Origin: DATDRQ01 sp035291645 | GTDB lineage: Bacteria > Chloroflexota > Anaerolineae > Anaerolineales > UBA4823 | Reading direction: 5' to 3' | DNA length: 26,939 nucleotides | NCBI GenBank assembly: GCA_035291645.1 | Contig: DATDRQ010000265.1 | Location: 1-26,939 of the forward strand | In this document: piece by piece, positions 8,701 through 15,549 of the stretch | Layout of the letters: each line of letters begins with the position of its first letter | Position numbering within the stretch: the first letter of the stretch is position 1 | Translations under genes and position numbers: made by a program | Notes under the pieces: generated by a model | Database searches by the model: none | What the model was told of the DNA's origin: nothing | What the model saw: the letters and a program-made list of their open reading frames with translations, nothing else

Positions 8701-11358
8701 AAGCGATTAATCACGACCTACGAGGGCGACCCCTGGCTGAATCGTCCCGGAGGGATATTCCTGCTGCGCAGCGAATTCATCCCTCAGGAGGATCAAATCC
8801 TCCTTGCCAGCGCGGCCCGGGTGGTCCTGGATGGTTCGCTGGGTAGTCTGGAGGCGCAACTGTCTCGACAAGAGGGCCCGCCGCCTCTGCCCGCGCTGGT
8901 ACCGATGGCTGAAGAATGGGCCGCAGTATCCGAGCCATTCTTAGAAAGACCCGTTGACCTGGTGTTCGATAACGGGCTGGGGGGCTTCACGCCGGATGGC
9001 CGGGAATACGTGATCTATCTGCGACCCGGAGAATGGACTCCTGCCCCCTGGGTGAACGTCATCGCAAACCCCGAATTCGGTTTTATGGTTTCCGAAACGG
9101 GCGGCGGGAACACCTGGGCGGTCAACAGCGGCGAGAACCGTTTGACCCCCTGGTTCAACGATCCCGTCCAGGACCCGCATGGGGAAGCCATTTATCTGAG
9201 GGATGAGGAGACAGGTGAGATCTGGTCGCCGACCCCGCTGCCGGCGCGTGAGGATGCTCCTTACCTGATCCGGCATGGCGCAGGCTATACCACATTTACA
9301 CACCACAGCCACGGTCTTATCCAGCAGACCCGTATGTTCGTACCGATCGAGGATCCGGTCAAGATCATCCAGCTACGCCTGACGAATACCTGGAGTCACA
9401 TCCGGCGCGTCACGATAACCTATTACGCCGAATGGGTGCTGGGAACTGCGCGGGAAGATATGCAGCCTTACATCATCCCGGAATTCGATGTCGACCACCA
9501 GACGCTGCTGGCCCGCAACCCCTATAACACCGAGTTCGGCGGACGGGTAGCCTTCCTGGCGCCCAGTAAGGACGCCCACGGGCTGACGGCGGACCGGGCC
9601 GAGTTCCTCGGTCGCATGGGCAGCCGCCAGAGCCCGGCGGCGCTACACCGGATTGGGCTCGCCGGCACGGTTCTGCCTGGCCTTGACCCGTGTGCGGCTA
9701 TCCAGCTGCATGTTGACCTTGCCCCGGGGAGTTCCGAGGAGGTGTACTTCCTGCTTGGGCAGGGGAAGGACCGGAAGGAGGCCCACGCGCTGATCACGCG
9801 ATACCAGGATGCCAGTCAAGTCCAGGCTGCCTGGGAACAGGTCAGCGAGTACTGGGATGACCTGCTTGGAAGCATCCAGGTTGAGACGCCAGAACCTTCC
9901 ATGGATATCCTGATGAATCGTTGGCTGCTCTACCAGGACTTATCCTGCCGGCTGTGGGGCCGTTCGGCGCTTTACCAATCGAGCGGAGCTTATGGTTTTC
10001 GCGACCAGCTCCAGGACGTGCTGGCGCTGCTTCACACCCGTCCGGAGATCGCCAGGGAACACATCCTGCGGGCGGCCGAATACCAGTTCGAAGCCGGAGA
10101 TGTACTGCACTGGTGGCATCCTCCCAGCGGAAGAGGGCTGCGGACGCGCATCTCGGACAACCTGCTCTGGCTGCCCTACGTCACCGCTCGATACGTCGAG
10201 GTGACCGGAGATTGTTCGATCCTGGACGAGGAAGCGCCTTTTCTGGTTGGGATGCCTTTGGGATTGGAAGAGAAGGACCGCTACGTGCAGTCCAGCACGC
10301 GCTCACAACCACGCTCACTTTTCGAGCATTGTAAACGGGCGATCCAGAAGGGCGACACCGCCGGGATTCACGGGCTGCCTCTGATGGGAGGCGGTGACTG
10401 GAACGATGGGATGAACCGGGTAGGAGACGAGGGCCGGGGAGAAAGCGTCTGGCTGGGATGGTTCCTGCACGATACCCTGACTTCATTCGCGCTGATCTGC
10501 CGCACGCGTGGAGAAGATGGTCTGGCCGCGCACTTCGATGAACGGGCGAGGGATGTGGCGCAATGTATCGAGGCGAACAGCTGGGATGGCAGCTGGTATC
10601 GCCGGGCTTATTATGACGACGGGAGTATGCTGGGTTCTGCGAAGAATCGCGAGTGCCAGATCGATTCTTTGGCGCAATCCTGGGCGGTTCTCTCCGCAGC
10701 AGGCGAGCCATCCAGGGCGATCCAGGCAATGGAGTCGGTAGCCAACCAGCTGGTCCTGCCAGAGGATGGCCTGATCCTGCTCTTTCGCCCGCCTTTCAAC
10801 CACACCCCGCGTGATCCGGGATACATCAAAGGCTACCCACCAGGCATCCGCGAAAACGGGGGTCAGTATACGCACGCTGCCTTGTGGGCGGTGTGGGCCT
10901 TTGCCGAGCTGGGCCAGGTAGACCGGGGTGTGTCCCTGTTCCAGCTGATCAACCCGATCCTGCTCAGCGACACGCCGGAGAAAGCGCAGCGCTACCGGGT
11001 CGAGCCTTACGTGGTTGCCGCGGACGTTCACAGCACTGCGCCGCATACCGGGCGAGGCGGCTGGACCTGGTATACCGGCTCGGCGGGCTGGATGTACCGC
11101 CTGGGCTTAGAAGCCATCCTTGGGCTGCGGCGCGCGGGGGAAATCTTAAGCTTCCAGCCGTGTATCCCGCGTGACTGGCCGGCTTTCAGCCTGAGGTATC
11201 GTTTCGGCAGCAGTTCATACCAGATCCAGGTGAATAACGCAAACGGCGCCGGTAAGGGTGTACAAGAAGTCCATCTGGATGGAGAGCTGTTGGCAGGTTC
11301 AGAAGTGCAGCTGCGGGATGATGGCCTGCCGCACCAGATTGTCGTCAGGCTCCGCTAA
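2800..11358 (+). CDS. cyclic beta-1,2-glucan synthase-type protein (GT84 + GH94)
   Basis: A 2852-aa giant protein, close to the roughly 2800-2900 aa of NdvB/ChvB/Cgs. In that family one membrane protein initiates, elongates and cyclises beta-1,2-glucan from UDP-glucose. In order: an N-terminal helical domain with AEWLLDNFYLIQKTF (near residue 80); two membrane segments (about 335-395); a GT84 glycosyltransferase with LDTDTG (D554, D556) and RMHRWVRGDWQ (699-709); several membrane segments (740-915); a long helical region (1050-1290); a glycoamylase-like domain (WGISESGYYLFDN near 1403); two beta-sandwich regions (from about 1586 and 2054); and the GH94 phosphorylase-like (alpha/alpha)6 domain with GDWNDGM (2532-2538). 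Start is GTG 2800, 3 bp after the preceding stop. Whether the product is cyclic or linear cannot be told. Confidence 0.92.
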   Translation: MLDQGSEQSQVQIIENPIQEQAGDLENSARLLADRQQVSPGSGGSETLLSRAEEHFSLLTRAYEYFSKLTPRNYLPSMAAEWLLDNFYLIQKTFRQVQTDLPEKYYRELPKLSSGRLKGYPRIYEIAFEIIRMDTGRVDFDQARQFLLAFQQASPLNFGELWALPTMLRIGILDVLAYALGQDLKDNILEETAGFHAEAFLEGSPDGELVANAVLSLRALLEEDWKEFFEAVSLVEQVLGEDPARVYENLDFESRDRYRKVVESLARRSGRGEMEVASQAVRLAERVGHASDENRDLLLHVGYYLLGEGRSRLETAIKYRPAGTVRLRRWLFGHPTAVYLGSILLLIGIGEALTLAYGATWGAAAPVQLLLIAIVTLIPALTISVTLVNWLVTNLVPPRALPKIDFQNGIPEEFQTIVVIPTLLSNPEEIDGLLRQLEQHYLGNHDPNLLFALLTDFSDASQKSLPEDQEILDYAVAGIKQLNTRYQDDDRRPFYLFHRERVWNAGEGLWMGWERKRGKLDEFNCLLRGKPNTFAVNIGDLEVLSQVRFVITLDTDTGLPPGTARRLVGALAHPLNRPRFKPGSNQVISGYNILQPRTAIKLPSANQSLFSRVYSGDRGLDLYTLAVSDVYQDLFGEGIYIGKGIYDVDAFTRSLTGQAPENALLSHDLFEGIQGRAALVSDIVFLEDYPPNYLAYAHRMHRWVRGDWQLLPWLFPRVPSSGDGRIRNHLSLIDRWKILDNLRRSLVSPGLLLLFLAAWTGLPGSVLFWMGMALLTPGVPFLTSLVSEILPALRRGTLAGLGISLSGAGLRWLFAICFIPYEALINADAIGSVLVRMYLTRRHLLQWTTAAHTVRLFGRHLNLLLVWRQMYAVSLLAVAMAALTAWFNRPLIWSAAPLLLVWFCLPALAYWIGLPITRRQIKLSESDLVFVRRTARRTWLFFEHFISPQDNWLPPDHFQEYPRGVVAHRTSPTNIGLMLVSALSAYDLGYLGLLDLSLRFQNTFRALNQMERYRGHFLNWYNTETLETLPVRYVSTVDSGNLAACLWVVRQACLEAAQYRVWSWQAWQGFLDVLDLIENTAQDLAQAGGLDGRAIRQFLERTRQQILAVQSKPEEWPPLLRQMQEKGLRELGDILLDAIEKASSTLDEAALNNLRTWTERANYHLLEMRRDAEALAPWSFMEEIPTLLQRVEKETDLASAWEDLSALLPANPHLKDIPEIERQAPAAIARVRTLAKEVAAAQGEVEQLGEWIEQLEKAIQEGLRNALDLLQTFASIADRAEAIVQETDFGFLFDDQRELFHIGYNLELGQLDHNHYDLLASEARLASLVAIAKGDISQSHWLHLARPVTLLDGVRSLVSWSGTMFEYLMPALFTRHFDNSLLATSDLGAIRAQIGYADQLDLPWGISESGYYLFDNHMNYQYRAFGVPELGYKRGLGEDQVIAPYASLLALPFEPKTVLDNIHRLLKLNAAGDYGFYEAIDFTRSRLPSGERYALVRSFMSHHQGMILLSIANSLCENRLVSRFHADPRIQSFELLLQEQISYQAPVERPPQEATDVLPGRSQVEARPWHVPTGTPSPLVHWLSNGRYSVLITNGGGGFSRWKDKDLTRWRADSTLDAWGTWIYVHDLDRGELRSASQQPVSPSTEQREVQFSPHMVAFRSQVQQLSLLEEITVPPTEDLEIRRLILTNHSADKYRLVLASYGEVAMAEHEVDQRHPAFNKLFIESEYLPEERALLFRRRARQAREESLVLVHAMLPTSRHPEAVFWETDRLRFLGRGGSLHAPLAVGARAFSGTTGATLDPIFSLGTEIVLEPHATAQVVFLTAAGSSRQAVLDTISAYQNRASVELAFAKARAQSEIEMRQLEIDSEQLARYQKILSYLFYPHIALRAGLNILEANTAGQPTLWAYSISGDNPIVMARVTTPQEIDLVEDLLRAHAYWRRHRLRVDLVIMNQEPGGYQQELATLLKRLITTYEGDPWLNRPGGIFLLRSEFIPQEDQILLASAARVVLDGSLGSLEAQLSRQEGPPPLPALVPMAEEWAAVSEPFLERPVDLVFDNGLGGFTPDGREYVIYLRPGEWTPAPWVNVIANPEFGFMVSETGGGNTWAVNSGENRLTPWFNDPVQDPHGEAIYLRDEETGEIWSPTPLPAREDAPYLIRHGAGYTTFTHHSHGLIQQTRMFVPIEDPVKIIQLRLTNTWSHIRRVTITYYAEWVLGTAREDMQPYIIPEFDVDHQTLLARNPYNTEFGGRVAFLAPSKDAHGLTADRAEFLGRMGSRQSPAALHRIGLAGTVLPGLDPCAAIQLHVDLAPGSSEEVYFLLGQGKDRKEAHALITRYQDASQVQAAWEQVSEYWDDLLGSIQVETPEPSMDILMNRWLLYQDLSCRLWGRSALYQSSGAYGFRDQLQDVLALLHTRPEIAREHILRAAEYQFEAGDVLHWWHPPSGRGLRTRISDNLLWLPYVTARYVEVTGDCSILDEEAPFLVGMPLGLEEKDRYVQSSTRSQPRSLFEHCKRAIQKGDTAGIHGLPLMGGGDWNDGMNRVGDEGRGESVWLGWFLHDTLTSFALICRTRGEDGLAAHFDERARDVAQCIEANSWDGSWYRRAYYDDGSMLGSAKNRECQIDSLAQSWAVLSAAGEPSRAIQAMESVANQLVLPEDGLILLFRPPFNHTPRDPGYIKGYPPGIRENGGQYTHAALWAVWAFAELGQVDRGVSLFQLINPILLSDTPEKAQRYRVEPYVVAADVHSTAPHTGRGGWTWYTGSAGWMYRLGLEAILGLRRAGEILSFQPCIPRDWPAFSLRYRFGSSSYQIQVNNANGAGKGVQEVHLDGELLAGSEVQLRDDGLPHQIVVRLR

Positions 11359-11450
11359 CGAATCCTGGTAGGGTAATCCCTCCCAAACTTGCGGAATCTT
11401 ACGTATTAATCCGGGTCAATCCCAACATACTGAAGAAAGGCACTCAATCA

Positions 11451-12389
11451 ATGCAAGCGACGTTAGTTTATAACCCAAACGCAGGGAGGACAGCTCAGGT
11501 CGGGGTGGAAGATCTCCTGGGGGCCTTGAAAAATGCCGGATTCGAAGCCTGGTATTCACCGACCGACACAGAAGATGAATTGGATGCAACCTTGCGAAAT
11601 GTGGAAGGTCTCGTCGTCGCGGCTGGGGGGGATGGCACGATCCGGGCGGTGGCTTCACGGTTGGCAGGAAAGGACGTCTTACTAGCCCCGGTTCCGCTTG
11701 GAACTGCCAATAATCTTGGCGTCTCTTTGGGGATTTCCGGCAACCCGTTGGAGATCGTCTCCAGATTAAGTTCTGGGCAGGAAAGAGCTCTTGACATTGG
11801 GTGCATCCATTCTTCCTGGGGGGAAGATTATTTCTTGGAAGCAGCCGGCTACGGGCTATTTGCAGAAGTCCTGCACCGGTATGAGCCCGATAAAGGCAAA
11901 AGCTTATTGCGAGGGCTGGATTCAATATTAAAGACGCTGACAGATTATCGGGTGGAAACCTGTAATCTCCGCCTGGATGGGAAAGACCTGGGAGGCAAAT
12001 ACCTGCTGGTCGAGGCGTTCAACACCCCGTTGATGGGACCACGCTTGAGGCTGGCCTCGGAAGCTGACACCGGAGACGGGTTATTCGACGTCGTCCTGAT
12101 CAAAGAGGAGGCTCGCGGAGAGTGGGTATCTTTTTTTACCCGCATGTTGCGGGATGAGCTGGTCGATCATCCGGCTTACGAGATCCACCGGGGGCGGTTG
12201 CTGGAGTTCGTCCGGACAGGATTTGCCATCCATTATGATGCGATGGTCCTGCCGGAGATGCAGGATGGACCATCCAAGAAGGCTCGCCGAAAACCCGCTC
12301 AGCGTAAGGAAGAGGTGATCCGGTTGGAAGTACTTCCAGGCGCTGTTCGGCTACTGCTACCGGGGACGAAGGTTGAAAAGAAGGATTAG
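11451..12389 (+). CDS. diacylglycerol/lipid kinase family protein
   Basis: A 312-aa protein of the DAGK catalytic-domain family (YegS/DgkB-like). It opens with the typical VYNPNAGR motif (residues 6-13). It carries the nucleotide-binding GGDGT loop at 59-63 and PLGTANNLG at 82-90. Further C-terminal are the family's second-domain features (LRLASEADTGDGLFDVVLI). Members phosphorylate diacylglycerol, undecaprenol, sphingoid bases or phosphatidylglycerol on the inner face of the membrane; the substrate cannot be inferred here. The basic stretch near residues 276-287 (SKKARRKPAQRK) could contact membrane lipids. It follows the glucan synthase by 92 bp, and a PHP-domain gene starts 17 bp after it. 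Confidence 0.88.
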   Translation: MQATLVYNPNAGRTAQVGVEDLLGALKNAGFEAWYSPTDTEDELDATLRNVEGLVVAAGGDGTIRAVASRLAGKDVLLAPVPLGTANNLGVSLGISGNPLEIVSRLSSGQERALDIGCIHSSWGEDYFLEAAGYGLFAEVLHRYEPDKGKSLLRGLDSILKTLTDYRVETCNLRLDGKDLGGKYLLVEAFNTPLMGPRLRLASEADTGDGLFDVVLIKEEARGEWVSFFTRMLRDELVDHPAYEIHRGRLLEFVRTGFAIHYDAMVLPEMQDGPSKKARRKPAQRKEEVIRLEVLPGAVRLLLPGTKVEKKD

Positions 12390-12406
12390 CAAAGCAGGAT
12401 ACGGTG

Positions 12407-13177
12407 ATGGTGGTTAAGGACCAACTCACGCTGGAAGAAGCGCCGGTCTCACGAAGCGAGGCGCAGGCGCCTGTCGTTCCGGCAGCGGTGATGCGCATCG
12501 ATCTACACTGTCACAGCCAGGCCTCCCACGATTGCAGTACCCCGCTGACCAGCATCCCGGTCCGGTGCCGAAAACGGGGGATTCATGTTCAGGCGATCAC
12601 CGATCATAACCAGATCTGGGGTGCGCAGGAACTCAAGGCGATGGTCGAGAGCGAGACTGAATCGGGCCAACCTGCGCTCACGATCATCGTTGGCGAGGAG
12701 GTCTCGACCAGCGAAGGGGAGATCATCGGTTTGTTCCTGAAGGAAAAAATTGAAGAGGGGTTATCGCCAGAAGATACCGTCGAACAAATCATCGCTCAGG
12801 GAGGTCTGGTCCTGCTGCCACATGGTTTCGACCCGCTGAAGCGCTGGCGGCTGACGCCCGCTGCGCTTGAGCGGGTGGCCGATGCCATTAACATCGTCGA
12901 AGCGTTTAACGCCCGCGTTTCGCGCGCAACCTGGAACCGGGTGGCGGCCGAATGGGCGCAAGCGCGTCGCCTGCCGATGAGCGCCGGTACCGATGCTCAC
13001 ACCATCGCCGATATCGGCGTTGCCTGGGTGGAGGTTCCCAGATCTCCGGTCGGCAGCCCGGCAGAGTTGTTGGCCGCCCTTATCGGGGGAAAACCTTCCG
13101 GCTTGCGGACGCATCCGGTGAAAGCCTATGTCTATAAACTGTGGGATCGTACCTGGCGGAGGGTGATTGCCCGTTAA
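12407..13177 (+). CDS. PHP-domain metal-dependent phosphoesterase
   Basis: A 256-aa protein with the PHP (polymerase and histidinol phosphatase) metal-site motifs in order: DLHCH (H34, H36), ITDHN (D66, H67), GEEVS (E97/E98), LPHGFD (H139) and GTDAHT (D196, H198). These residues normally bind two or three divalent metals and hydrolyse a phosphoester. The family includes RNase AM/YciV-like nucleases and sugar/nucleotide phosphatases, so the substrate is open. ATG 12407 has AGGA 7 bases upstream. GTG 12404 directly before it and ATG 12491 (just before the first motif) are alternatives. The first 28 residues are polar and non-conserved-looking. It lies 17 bp after the lipid kinase gene and is probably cotranscribed with it. 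Confidence 0.85.
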   Translation: MVVKDQLTLEEAPVSRSEAQAPVVPAAVMRIDLHCHSQASHDCSTPLTSIPVRCRKRGIHVQAITDHNQIWGAQELKAMVESETESGQPALTIIVGEEVSTSEGEIIGLFLKEKIEEGLSPEDTVEQIIAQGGLVLLPHGFDPLKRWRLTPAALERVADAINIVEAFNARVSRATWNRVAAEWAQARRLPMSAGTDAHTIADIGVAWVEVPRSPVGSPAELLAALIGGKPSGLRTHPVKAYVYKLWDRTWRRVIAR

Positions 13178-13217
13178 TCCATTGGACTTAGACGATTGAT
13201 AACTCTCAAAAATCCGA

Positions 13218-13231
13218 TAGGGATTCCCCTA
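13218..13231. promoter_or_regulatory. TAGGGATTCCCCTA box upstream of the lipoprotein gene
   Basis: This 14-bp near-palindrome differs from box five of the array (TAGGGAAACCCCTA, 1572-1585) at only two central bases. It sits 93 bp before the lipoprotein start, in a 146-bp gap between genes, a plausible operator position. A TTGATA hexamer lies at 13197-13202, but I see no convincing -10 partner. Confidence 0.4.
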
Positions 13232-13323
13232 CCAGACAAATAGGTTTCTTCCTTATTGTTGTGGGATGTTTCTCCAGTTACAATGATCTTGATTTGAATG
13301 ATCTGGAAGGAACGATTAACAAA

Positions 13324-13683
13324 ATGATACCAAGCAAATTCACTGTGATCCTAGCAGTGGTGTTAATATTTTTGTTCTCGGCCTGCTCACAGGCCGTCAA
13401 CCAACCAGGAGCAGTAGGAACAGCGCTACCCGGCGATCTGCCGGCGGCTGCTTTAGAAGCCCGAAGATTCTTAAGCGATTCGCTGGGCGTGGACTTCGAC
13501 CAGATCCGGGTGGTTTCGGCGGAGCCGGTCGAGTGGCCAGACGCCTGTCTCGGTCTTCCGCAGGCCGATGAGGCCTGTGTGGAGGTGATCACGCCTGGGT
13601 ACAACATCACCCTGGATGTGAACGGGCAGACGTACGAAATCCACACCGATGAACAGGGTGTGAATATTCGCCAGAAACCATAG
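13324..13683 (+). CDS. small secreted lipoprotein, unknown function
   Basis: A 119-aa product with a clear lipoprotein signal: MIPSK, a hydrophobic core (FTVILAVVLIFLF), then lipobox FSAC with C21 as the predicted lipidated residue. The mature part has a low-complexity linker, then a compact domain (about residues 45-117) with DACLGLPQADEACVEVI and TPGYNITLDVNGQTYEIHTD. Two cysteines 13 residues apart in that stretch (LPQ-flanked) could form a disulfide. Similar short PGY...Y..HTD domains recur in Chloroflexota surface proteins as I recall, without known function. I chose ATG 13324 because it puts the signal peptide at the N-terminus. GGAAGGAA lies about 11 bases upstream. It converges on the operon beginning at the right side of the window. 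Confidence 0.75.
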   Translation: MIPSKFTVILAVVLIFLFSACSQAVNQPGAVGTALPGDLPAAALEARRFLSDSLGVDFDQIRVVSAEPVEWPDACLGLPQADEACVEVITPGYNITLDVNGQTYEIHTDEQGVNIRQKP

Positions 13684-13781
13684 TCCGATAATTACCGGTC
13701 TTTTGAACGTTCGAACGTCTCGTTCGGGTGAGAGGGGACATTAAAAGCAGTAGCTTGGATGGGGGAAACTTTTCTCAGACA

Positions 13782-13844
13782 AACGACCCGCTTGAGAGGG
13801 CCTGGGTCTAACCAGTAACCCAGGTCCAAACAAAGCGGGTCGTT
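13782..13844. terminator. nested two-stem inverted repeat, candidate bidirectional terminator
   Basis: Outer arms 13782-13793 (AACGACCCGCTT) and 13833-13844 are perfect 12-bp reverse complements. Inside them 13798-13807 pairs with 13818-13827 (10 bp with one G-T), leaving a 10-base loop. It lies in the 202-bp gap between the converging lipoprotein gene and the 11-gene operon, where a two-way terminator is expected. Neither end has a clear T run. I see nothing else in this gap except a short palindrome at 13705-13718. Confidence 0.55.
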
Positions 13845-13885
13845 CTGTGTGTTACGGCTATCCTTACTTCAATTATCGCGCACTT

Positions 13886-15502
13886 TTACCTGCGAGTGTA
13901 ATCCGGCAGCAAAACCGGCGATGATTCTGCTTCCACAAGCCCGGCCTCCCGGCGAGCGGATACCCAAGCGGCGAGGTGATCCAGCCCAGGCTGGCCTGGC
14001 GTGGCTGTCCGGGCATACTCCGCCGCGGCTTTCCCCGCCCGCCGGCCGAATACGCAGATGTCCAGCAGGCTGTTGCCCATCAGCCGGTTGCGCCCGTGGA
14101 TGCCTCCGGCGGCTTCCCCGGCGGCGAACAACCCGGGCACATCTGTACTGCCATCCGGTTTAATGGCGATGCCGCCGTTCTGGTAATGCAGGGTGGGATA
14201 GACCAGGATCGGCTCGTGGATCATATCGATGTCGAAGCGCCTGTACTGCCGCACCATGGCGGGCAGCTCGCGGGCGATCGCGCCAGGCCCGTGGATCTTA
14301 TCGATCATCGGGGAATCCAGCCAGACGGCCGGCTGCCCGGTGGGAGTGATCACGCCCCCGCCGCGCTCGGTGCACTCACGGATAAAGGCCGCCGATTCGA
14401 CGTCGCGCGTCTCCAGTGGAAAGACGAACTGCTCGCCACCGGCATTCACTACCTGGGCACCCAGGCCGCGCACCTTTTCAGTGACCAGCTGGCCGAGGAT
14501 CTGTTCCGGGAATGCAGCACCGGTCGGGTGGTATTGCATGGTGTCGATGAAAGCCAGCCTGGCGCCAACCCGGTAGGCCAGCACCAGCCCATCGCCTGTG
14601 GCGCCGTAGTGGTTGGTGGTGGGAAAGCCCTGGTAGTGGAGCCGCCCGCTTCCACCGGTCGCCAGGATCACCGCCCGGGCGTGCACGATCATCAGCCGGC
14701 CACTGTCGAGGTCCTTGAAGACGGCCCCGGCGGCGCGCCCCTGCTCGTCGAGCAGCAGTTCAACCGCCGGGCGGAACTCCCACACCTGGATGGCTGGCTG
14801 CGTCCCGTTCCCGTGCGAGCGTACCTCGTCGCGCAGGGTGCGCATGATCTCGGCGCCGGTGTAATCGCGGGCGGCGTGCATTCGCTTGCGGCTGGTGCCG
14901 CCGCCGTGGATCGTGCGCAGAGTCCCGTCCGGTTCCTTATCGAACATAGCACCGAGCGACTCCAGCCAGGCGATCACCCCGGGGGCGTCCGCGACCAGGG
15001 CCTCGACCAGGTCCGGGTCATTGCTGAAGTTTCCACCCCCGAAGACATCGAGATAGTGGATGGCAGGTGAGTCGTTCTCCTTGTCTGCCGCCTGGATCCC
15101 GCCCTGGGCCATCATGGTGTTGGCATCCCCGAAGCGTAATTTAGTCGCCAACAGCACCTGGACGCCATTTTCGCGGGCTAGCAGGGCTGCGCTGGCCCCG
15201 GCGCCGCCTCCACCGATAACCAGTACATCGAAAACGGCATCCGGTTCTTTTCCAATGAGGCTTTCCCGGCTGAGGAGAGGCGCCCCCTCTAGAACTACGG
15301 CCAGCTCGCGCGGCGTCCGATCTCCCTGGTTAGAGCCGAGGCGTAGGGTCTGAAAGGCTTCGGCGATGTAATCGGGGTGGAAGGCGCGCAGGATGGCTTG
15401 CCGTTCCTCAGCCGACAGGCGCGGGAAGGTCTCCTGCAGGCGACGTTCTCGGGACGCTTCCACCAGGAGCAGACTATCGTTTAATGGGGTAGGATAGGGC
15501 AT
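13886..15502 (-). CDS. fumarate reductase/succinate dehydrogenase-type flavoprotein
   Basis: A 538-aa soluble FAD protein. After an unusual N-terminal extension of about 90 residues comes the FAD fold (VIGGGGAGAS, 95-104). The catalytic positions of the fumarate reductase/SdhA family can be matched: H325 in QYHPTG, R345 in VRGLGA, H439 in HYQNGG and R473 in NRLMGNSLL. The histidine that carries covalent FAD in SdhA/FrdA is replaced by Asn (N128 in ANTMMAQGG), so FAD is probably non-covalent. The long C-terminal helical domain of SdhA is mostly missing. It is the last gene of the operon, 47 bp after an FrhB-like gene; GAGG lies about 7 bases before the ATG. No cytochrome b or anchor gene is nearby. 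L-aspartate oxidase and other FAD reductases are relatives, so fumarate is a guess for the substrate. Confidence 0.82.
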   Translation of the reverse strand: MPYPTPLNDSLLLVEASRERRLQETFPRLSAEERQAILRAFHPDYIAEAFQTLRLGSNQGDRTPRELAVVLEGAPLLSRESLIGKEPDAVFDVLVIGGGGAGASAALLARENGVQVLLATKLRFGDANTMMAQGGIQAADKENDSPAIHYLDVFGGGNFSNDPDLVEALVADAPGVIAWLESLGAMFDKEPDGTLRTIHGGGTSRKRMHAARDYTGAEIMRTLRDEVRSHGNGTQPAIQVWEFRPAVELLLDEQGRAAGAVFKDLDSGRLMIVHARAVILATGGSGRLHYQGFPTTNHYGATGDGLVLAYRVGARLAFIDTMQYHPTGAAFPEQILGQLVTEKVRGLGAQVVNAGGEQFVFPLETRDVESAAFIRECTERGGGVITPTGQPAVWLDSPMIDKIHGPGAIARELPAMVRQYRRFDIDMIHEPILVYPTLHYQNGGIAIKPDGSTDVPGLFAAGEAAGGIHGRNRLMGNSLLDICVFGRRAGKAAAEYARTATPGQPGLDHLAAWVSARREAGLVEAESSPVLLPDYTRR

Positions 15503-15549
15503 GATTTCCTCTGTAAATCAACGGGGCCTTAGAGGCGGGCTTCCCGGTT

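Noticed and set aside
13705..13725. LexA/SOS-like site (GAACGTTCGAAC... and CGAAC-GTCTC-GTTCG)
   Set aside because: The spacer in CGAAC/GTTCG is 5 rather than 4 bases and the position is after a stop codon between convergent genes, not at a promoter.
13976..15070. Long + strand open frame opposite the flavoprotein gene
   Set aside because: It is antisense to a protein with clear catalytic motifs; its composition (Gly/Arg/Pro/His-rich) is typical of GC-rich shadow frames and it has no recognisable domain.
13886..15502. L-aspartate oxidase (NadB)
   Set aside because: The length is similar, but no nadA/nadC neighbour is present and the long N-terminal extension plus Hdr/Fe-S operon context favour an electron-accepting reductase; not fully excluded.
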